The notes beneath the pieces were generated by a model. It did not search any database. It saw only the letters and a list, made by a program, of their open reading frames with translations, and was not told the DNA's origin. Positions 58,301-64,000 of a stretch of DNA of 64,000 nucleotides are shown here, piece after piece (position 1 is the first letter of the stretch; the number at the start of each line of letters is the position of its first letter). Source of the stretch: Lutjanus erythropterus (lineage: Eukaryota; Chordata; Actinopteri; Lutjaniformes; Lutjanidae); the NCBI GenBank assembly GCA_020091685.1, contig CM034593.1, positions 47,217,388 to 47,281,387 of the forward strand, given 5' to 3'. A program made the position numbers and the translations under genes.

Positions 58301-61300
58301 GTGTAATGATACATCAATATATTGATTCTATGTTCAACGAACCAATATGTTTGCTTTAAAGGGTTAATATTGAGCTGTATTGTTATCTCTAAGATACATC
58401 TTTTTTTAATTACCATGGCATGTTTGTGTCACAAATATCTGGAAGAGTTCAGTCATAAAATCATTGAAACATAATTTTGTTTTTTTCTGTGAGTTAACAT
58501 AAATGTAACTGAATGTGTTAAATGGACAAACATCATCTGATATCGATCTGCTGCAGGCCCCTGAACTGAATCAAAATCATATTGTGGCAGACTTTCTGAT
58601 ATCAGCAAATACTGTATTGTTGTCCAAAGAATCCATATAATATTATTTTGTGTTGAAAGCTGTGATTTACACACCTAGTCAGTGCACATCCACTATCACT
58701 CTGCTACTACAGACAGTAATCAGCTCACGTTTCACTACATTACACTACTCTGACCAGTGAGTACTCTGCAGTGTTTGCTGGCTTTTATCTTGACATCTGG
58801 ACTAAATCCAACAAAATCCAAACAGTTACAAGTTAATCACATAACTTCATCTCCCAGGTGTCATGTTTGTCAGCTCAACTGCAAAGACTGACCTCTGGTC
58901 ATGTTTGCTGTGCACTGCAATACAGCATCTCCCCATCAGTTTAATACTGGAGAAAGAGGAATGTCTGTATTCTTGATCGTACTGAAAATCAAATCGTTGG
59001 GTTTTCGTAATACCCTGCTAAACCATAATACCTTTACACCACACAACCCCAGTATGTTTTTGTTACTTCAGAATGAATCCCTTATATCTACAGAGAGAGT
59101 GGCTCCTCTTCCATGGAGGTCACTGATTTGCACTGCCATGTTTCTACAGTAACCCACAACAAACAAACCAGACACTGATACAACCTTTGGCATTTTTTGT
59201 AAGTTTTGTGACCACACTGGTCCTTTACAGGATGGATTTTCCTCTTACTACTCACTACATCCTCTTTGTCTCTTTCTATGTTCCTCTGTAGCGGCACAAC
59301 CAGGGGGAGACAAGACTACCTGGAAAGTTCAGACTACTTCATGGCTACGGCCTGTCTGGCTGCCAAGAGGAGCAAAGACCCAAGCAGACAGGTGTGTGTG
59401 CTCTTTTGCATGTGTATTAGGGCTGTAACTAAAGCTGAGCAATGTATCGATTATATCAGAGTATGAATATTTATCATGTCGCGGTTTTCACTGCTTCTGC
59501 TGGTCACTGCTGAGGAGTAGTTAGGATACTGTAGTCAGCCAAAGAGTGTGTAGATCTTCTCAATAGTTAGTGAAAGGCTCTATGTTCTGTTCACCGCCAC
59601 AGAAAAGAAAGAAAAAGTCCCTGTTTCTGTAACATTACTATGGTGTTGTCTTGTACTCTTCACAGCAGAGTTGATTCAGACCGAAATGTTAGTTAGCAGC
59701 TACAACTCTTGGTTGTGGTGTTAAAAAAATCACAAGAAAAATGCCATAGATTATTTGATCATTTTTGTTACTCTACCCACATCTTCCAGCTCTGAAACAA
59801 GACCTCTAGTTTCAGGCTGTTTCAATTATCTTTAGCCTGACCTGTAGCTACTAACTAGCTAGCTCTGATACCTGAGCTATCTGAACATTGTGCATTTCAA
59901 GAAAATGCAGTACAATGAATACCACAATCTTTTGATCTATTTCTATTATAACAACCACTCTCATCCTCCAATGAAAAAAGGCGGTGTCAGGTGTCCTGTG
60001 ATGGTGTGGTCACAGCAGCATACAGTCCGAGTGTGGGCTTGATAAGTTAACTTTGGCACTATCCAATAAATCTTCAGGGTTTCTAGTTCAGAAACAATGA
60101 ACTATACAGCCTATAGCACAAGCTGTGTTAGCTTTACTGTGGCTAAAAGTCCATTTACCATGCTAATGAATGCTAACATAAACACATGTCAGCTAACAAA
60201 AATGTGTGGAGCCAATACACACACTCACATGAACAACTGTGTGACAAACTTGGAGATGAAGTATATCCAGCTGCTTATAGAAGCTATGTGGAATAAATAT
60301 TTTGTTGAAGACTGTCTAGCTGATAGTCCAAAAGACACAAGCTACATACTTCATGTGTCTGCACAAACTTCACACACACTTTTACATCGTGACTTAGTCA
60401 GTCTCATCGACCATAATGATGTGCTCTCTTGCTTTCCTTTTCGTGCGCCCTCAGACATCTCCATGATCCGACACACCTGAACCAATAAGAGACCAGTGCT
60501 GCTCTTGTTTACACACACTACTGCCTCTTGCTACCATACCATACCATAAAATATTTCGAAATAAAATAAGTTTTATAATTTTACAGCTGCATGTTTTTAA
60601 TGTACTTATTTAACTGTACGTTTTTAAACTTTTGTGAAATGACTTTTAACCATATTTATGATATAACTTTTAACCACTTTTTATAACTATGCAAAATGTT
60701 TTTAACCAAGTCACTTATATGTATTCAACTTCATCTTAATCACAATGAACTAACCTGGTTACAAATATATTGAGATTAATAAAAACAGCTGAGACAGAAT
60801 GACATTTGAGGTGGAGAGTGTCGTCTGTGACATGGCATATCTAATACCTTCAAACAATGAGATTTGATTATAATGAAATTCATATGGAATAATTCTAAAT
60901 TTACCAAACCTACAAGCTCACTATCAAGCAGCACAAGTATGAAGCATCAAAGTGTGGATGCGAGAAAGCTCACATACAAGATGGAGAGAAATGAAATGAA
61001 ATTGTGGAGATATTCTGTTAACAGTTCTATTTTCCTCCAAATAGATAAAAACATATGATGAAAATGTAGACAGAGGAGGGTAGATGCTACGCTTAGAGTT
61101 TGGAGGGAGGTCTGTCAGAATCAAAAATTACATTTAATTTTCTTTAAAAAAAACAGCGACTGATCCAGACTTTCCACCCAACAAAGCAGTTTTGACTTTT
61201 AGAATGTGGGCTTCTAAAGGTTTGTGCAAATATGGAAAAATGTTTGAGGATAAAGAAATGAAATCTTTTTAACAACTGTCATTGCAAAATGGTCTACTTA

Positions 61301-62694
61301 ATTCTCATTTATTTAGACTCTTTCAAGTGAGAAGATATCTTTTTGATGATTTAAAAAGAAGAGATGTATTCAAGATGTAAATCCACTGATAAAATGCTCA
61401 GACCAGATGTATGACTGTGGGGTCCGACGAAACTCTTAACTAAGATGGCTAAATTAATTCATTTGAACTATCAGGATAAAGAAATGTATGTCAGTGTTTT
61501 AAAAATGGAAAATTTAACTTTCATGTGATATATCTTCAGCTGATAAGGAACAACTAACTCAAACTATTAGAAAGAATATTCATGGAAGGTTTTAATTTGA
61601 TATTATAATTATTTATTATTATAAGATGCCACAAATTCAAAGTAAATATAAAAAAACTGAACTCTGAGATGTTGAAGGCAATGTGGTGAGCAGACAGCAA
61701 ACCACAGTCACATATTTTGGGTCATGTAAAGTGATAAATGTCTTCTGGGAATATTTTATTAGAGAATTGTCAAATATCTTTGGTAGTTCTTTAAATAAAA
61801 ACCCACCAGTCTTATTACTTGGAAAATACCAGAAGGGACTGACAAGAAAGATTCTCACTTGTTTTTAATAATTAGGGATGCAATGATAAAACAAATACCA
61901 GGGAACTGGTTAAAAGATAAACTTGATATAATCAAGGTTAAATGGAAGGATCTTGTAAATGAGATACATGAAATGGAAAAATAGAAGTCACTAGAAGCAT
62001 ATCTTTGAAGAAAGATGGGAAAAATGGTTGAGATATATAACAGACAGTGATTCTAATGACCTTTGACCAGATGGTAATAAGGTATTGACAGTATAAATGT
62101 GATTTTAATGTGACTTTTTTGTTGTTGTGCATTTTATGTAATTCACATGAATGTGTACACACACTCATGTGTGTACATACAAATGTGGTTATCATGTGTG
62201 TGTATATTTGTGTGTACCCATGGTACCCAGTTGTTATATAATGTATCTGCCAACTTAAACCTAAATCTATTGGATTAATTATATCCTATGAAATAATGTA
62301 TAAGTAATTAGTTACTTCTTCTTCTTCTTCTTCTTCTTAATTCTTATTTCCTGATGTGGCTGTTGTTTTCTTTGTTTTTTCCTTCTTTAGCCTTTCTTTT
62401 TCATTCTTGATATATATGCTAAATAATCTTCAAAAAAAAAAAAAAAAAAAAAAAAGATAGTCATCGCGAGTAAAGAAATTGGGAAGATTATTTAATGATA
62501 AACCGTTTTATATTTTATATATATGATATACATCTGGACCAAACTGTTGAACTTCTCTGTGCAGGTTGGTGCCTGCATAGTGAACCAGGAAGGTAAGATT
62601 GTTGGCATTGGTCATAACAGGATGCCCAATGGCTGTGATGGCGAGCTACCGTGGTCCCAGCAAGGCGAGTGGCTCGACCAAAAATACCCCTATG
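55348..62694 (+). CDS. dctd: Deoxycytidylate (dCMP) deaminase, 5' part (three exons)
   Basis: The exons are 55348-55388, 59292-59391 and 62565-62694. Exon 1 ends in AG and exon 2 starts with C, so the split codon AGC closes exactly; exon 2 to exon 3 is phase 0; exon 3 ends in phase 1 (TAT G|GTGAGA). The product so far is 90 residues plus one base. It contains [57 protein letters not shown] and KYPY, all diagnostic of DCTD. The enzyme converts dCMP to dUMP in the cytosol, feeding thymidylate synthesis, and is allosterically set by dCTP and dTTP. The zinc-binding HAE and PCxxC motifs lie in later exons outside the window. Introns of 3.9 and 3.2 kb hold an X copy and an L1 tail. The start at 55348 has GACGATGG context and matches the expected short, variable N-terminus. 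Confidence 0.93.
55389..57249. other. dctd intron 1, first part; nothing recognised
   Basis: AT-rich intronic sequence with no coding signal on either strand. Confidence 0.45.
57250..57797 (-). repeat. Repeat X, copy 3, in dctd intron 1
   Basis: Near-identical to copy 1 in opposite orientation. It begins TGTGTTGTATCATTAAACAG and ends GAATGATGACTGTAC. On the + strand a T-rich acceptor (ATTCTTTTTACAG) precedes an open frame from 57310 to TAA at 57535, so cryptic exonisation is conceivable. Confidence 0.87.
57868..57975. repeat. Short fragment of the AGTAAAAGTA repeat family, inverted
   Basis: GGTGGAAGTAGCTCATTACA and GAGTACAATTTGAATTAATATCCA match, in reverse, the right ends of 15040-15768 and 29543-30232. 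This is a truncated copy. Confidence 0.55.
57976..59291. other. dctd intron 1, second part; nothing recognised
   Basis: AT-rich sequence that ends in the exon 2 acceptor CTATGTTCCTCTGTAG. Confidence 0.45.
59292..59391 (+). CDS. dctd: dctd exon 2
   Basis: The acceptor is TTCCTCTGTAG and the donor is GTGTGT at 59392. It encodes [18 protein letters not shown] followed by the [14 protein letters not shown] helix at the start of the deaminase fold. The reading frame from exon 1 is maintained. Confidence 0.92.
59392..60859. other. dctd intron 2, first part
   Basis: A 127-codon frame at 60097-60480 has no recognisable domain and lies inside the intron, so I do not call it a gene. No repeat was identified. 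Confidence 0.4.
60860..62455 (+). mobile_element. L1 3'-end fragment with poly(A) tail in dctd intron 2
   Basis: The broken ORF2 C-terminal region starts at [12 protein letters not shown] (about 60873). It passes through [20 protein letters not shown] (about 61710) and [16 protein letters not shown] text (about 62010). A 3' UTR with a CTT tract (62315-62338) and a 24-A tail (62432-62455) follows. It is 5' truncated, as usual for L1 retrotransposition, and many stops show age. Confidence 0.8.
62565..62694 (+). CDS. dctd: dctd exon 3
   Basis: The acceptor is TTCTCTGTGCAG and the donor is GTGAGA at 62695. It encodes [43 protein letters not shown]. The GxGHNxxPNGC segment forms the first strands and the nucleotide-contacting loop of the enzyme. 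The terminal G supplies the first base of the next codon. Confidence 0.95.
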
Positions 62695-63128
62695 GTGAGA
62701 ATACATGCACACACATTCCTTGCTGTAATTTGAATTTTAGACTGATTTTAGAAAAAAAAAATGATTACAAAGAGTTCAAAGAAGAGGTCAAAGAAGGTCA
62801 AAGAAAACGTGCACAGACAACAACACAAATACAAAGTGTTTCTGGTTTCATCCACCACAGCACACGACTCTGTATCAGCTGACAGTGTAGAGGAGGATTT
62901 CTCCACTGATCACATCCAATTTTAAAGGTGTTTGTGTTTGAAGAACAAGGTTTTTAAAGTACCAGTGTGTAGGATTCAGTGGCATCTAGCAGTGAGCTTG
63001 CAGATTGTAAACACCTTGCCTCACTCTCACCTTGTAAGTGTGAAAGAGAACCTCTGGTGATTGTGAAACTCATAAAAAATGTGAAACTTTCCACTGACTT
63101 TCCACTGAGAGGCTACCAATAGCAGACA
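62695..63128. other. dctd intron 3, first part; nothing recognised
   Basis: A/T-rich intronic sequence with a short purine-rich patch (62760-62800). Confidence 0.45.
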
Positions 63129-63440
63129 GTGGAGTTTTTAAACTCTCAAGGAAATGAGATAAGCAACCCTAAACAGCAGAGACAAATGAACACGCACACT
63201 CAAGCCACACTATCTACAGCTAGCTTAGCCAGCAAGCTAGCATCCATGGCAGTGGCAGCTGCGACCACCAAAACTGTTGACAAGAAAGCTGGCAATTCTC
63301 TCTCCATGACTCAACTGGTTACAAAACTGGCTAAACAACATACCAGCCTCCAGGAAGACATGGCCACACAAATTCAAGACTCAGTCATCCACTGAAGCTT
63401 GCAGGGGTTTGACAATGTGACACAACCAGCTCTGTGACAC
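63129..63440 (+). pseudogene. Possible LINE ORF1 N-terminal fragment
   Basis: An open frame runs through LVTKLAKQHTSLQEDMATQI and, after a stop, LQGFDNVTQPAL. The amphipathic, Ser/Gln-rich pattern resembles the start of fish LINE ORF1 proteins, but no conserved domain is reached before the frame breaks at about 63440. Alternatively it is random open sequence. Confidence 0.3.
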
Positions 63441-63984
63441 AGTCAATGCGCAGTGTCCATGTTTTTGTATTAATGCAGCAGGATCATTTACGTCAGTGTC
63501 ACTCTGACAGTTTACATCAGTGAGGATGTTTTAGACAGCAGACAGCAAACTGAGCACCGACAAACACTGAGGAGATGAAGAGGAGAGACAGAGTCTGGAC
63601 TCTTCATCATGACTTACAATAATGCAGCGCAGTGACAAACGTTTTGTTGAGACCAGCGTCTGTCAGTTTGGCCTTTGCAGAGACAGATATTTTAATTTGT
63701 AGTGTTAAAACCACAGAACTGTACAGTAACATCAGGATTCATCATCAGTAAAGTTTTTATATTGGTCCGTACTTCACACACACGTTCTCCTTCCTCCCTC
63801 CTCTCTGCAGCTCATCTCTCCTCCTTCACAGTTATGATCAATCAGCATGAAGTAATTAAGTATTTAAAAGTATACAAATTGGACTTAGTAAAAAAATCAC
63901 ACACCACAGAAGTGTACGGTAACATTATTATTCATGATCATAGTTTTTAGATCAAGTTGACACATCTATTCATATTCACATGCG
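63441..63984. repeat. Dispersed repeat arms in dctd intron 3
   Basis: 63476-63570 is an inverted match to 44930-45040. 63707-63762 and 63895-63950 are related to each other (ACCACAGAA-TGTAC-GTAACAT), an imperfect local duplication offset by about 190 bases. Confidence 0.5.
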
Positions 63985-64000
63985 CTCTCTCTCTCTCTCT
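63985..64000. repeat. (CT)n microsatellite at window end
   Basis: A CT run continues to the window edge. Confidence 0.9.

Noticed and set aside
60097-60480. 127-codon open frame in dctd intron 2
   Set aside because: Inside an intron on the same strand, with no recognisable domain and Thr/His-rich text typical of CA-rich DNA.

Overview
The window looks like nuclear DNA from a ray-finned (probably percomorph) fish. It has spliced genes with GT-AG introns, long AT-rich introns, abundant CA/GT microsatellites, and a dense mix of fish-type transposable elements (Tc1/mariner, hAT, L1, L2/CR1 and I/Nimb-like LINEs). There are two assembly gaps of exactly 500 N (14115-14614 and 47436-47935). No operons, CRISPR arrays, tRNA or rRNA genes were seen.

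Two host genes are well supported. At the left edge (exons 957-1235, 2668-2769, 2910-3031, 5025-5081, + strand, AATAAA at 5294) lies the 3' end of a gene for an acidic nuclear protein ending in a matrin-type zinc finger, most like matrin-3-like proteins. At the right edge (exons 55348-55388, 59292-59391, 62565-62694, + strand) lies the 5' half of dctd, deoxycytidylate deaminase; its zinc-binding catalytic exons lie beyond the window. In both genes the intron phases join exactly. A probable signal-peptide first exon (16658-16625, - strand) may mark a third gene, and a transmembrane-type terminal exon (33899-34024, + strand) is a weaker candidate.

The 50 kb between the two genes is mostly transposon debris. 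From left to right: two related hAT-like repeats in matrin-like intron 3; a Tc1 fossil (5.9-6.6 kb); an internally deleted L1 on the - strand (6.7-10.2 kb); an I/Nimb-type LINE remnant on the - strand (11.3-12.9 kb); a dispersed AGTAAAAGTA-type repeat (15.0-15.8 and again 29.5-30.2 kb); an L2/CR1-type LINE on the + strand split by a 717-bp hAT element with a perfect 8-bp target duplication (20.0-22.2 kb); a three-level transposon nest (23.7-28.4 kb); a Tc1/mariner element with DD37E spacing (34.7-36.3 kb); an A-rich degenerate block (40.1-40.6 kb); and a second Tc1 remnant (48.7-49.1 kb).

Just upstream of and inside dctd there are three copies of an unrecognised repeat of about 0.54 kb, called X here: 47936-48475 (+), 50261-50718 plus 55069-55175 (-, split by LINEs) and 57250-57797 (-). 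The LINE block inside X copy 2 is itself an L2 element interrupted by a different LINE. An L1 3' end with a poly(A) tail sits in dctd intron 2. I found no convincing novel multi-gene system. The most interesting signals are the datable nesting, the X inverted repeats around the dctd promoter, and the orphan signal-peptide exon.
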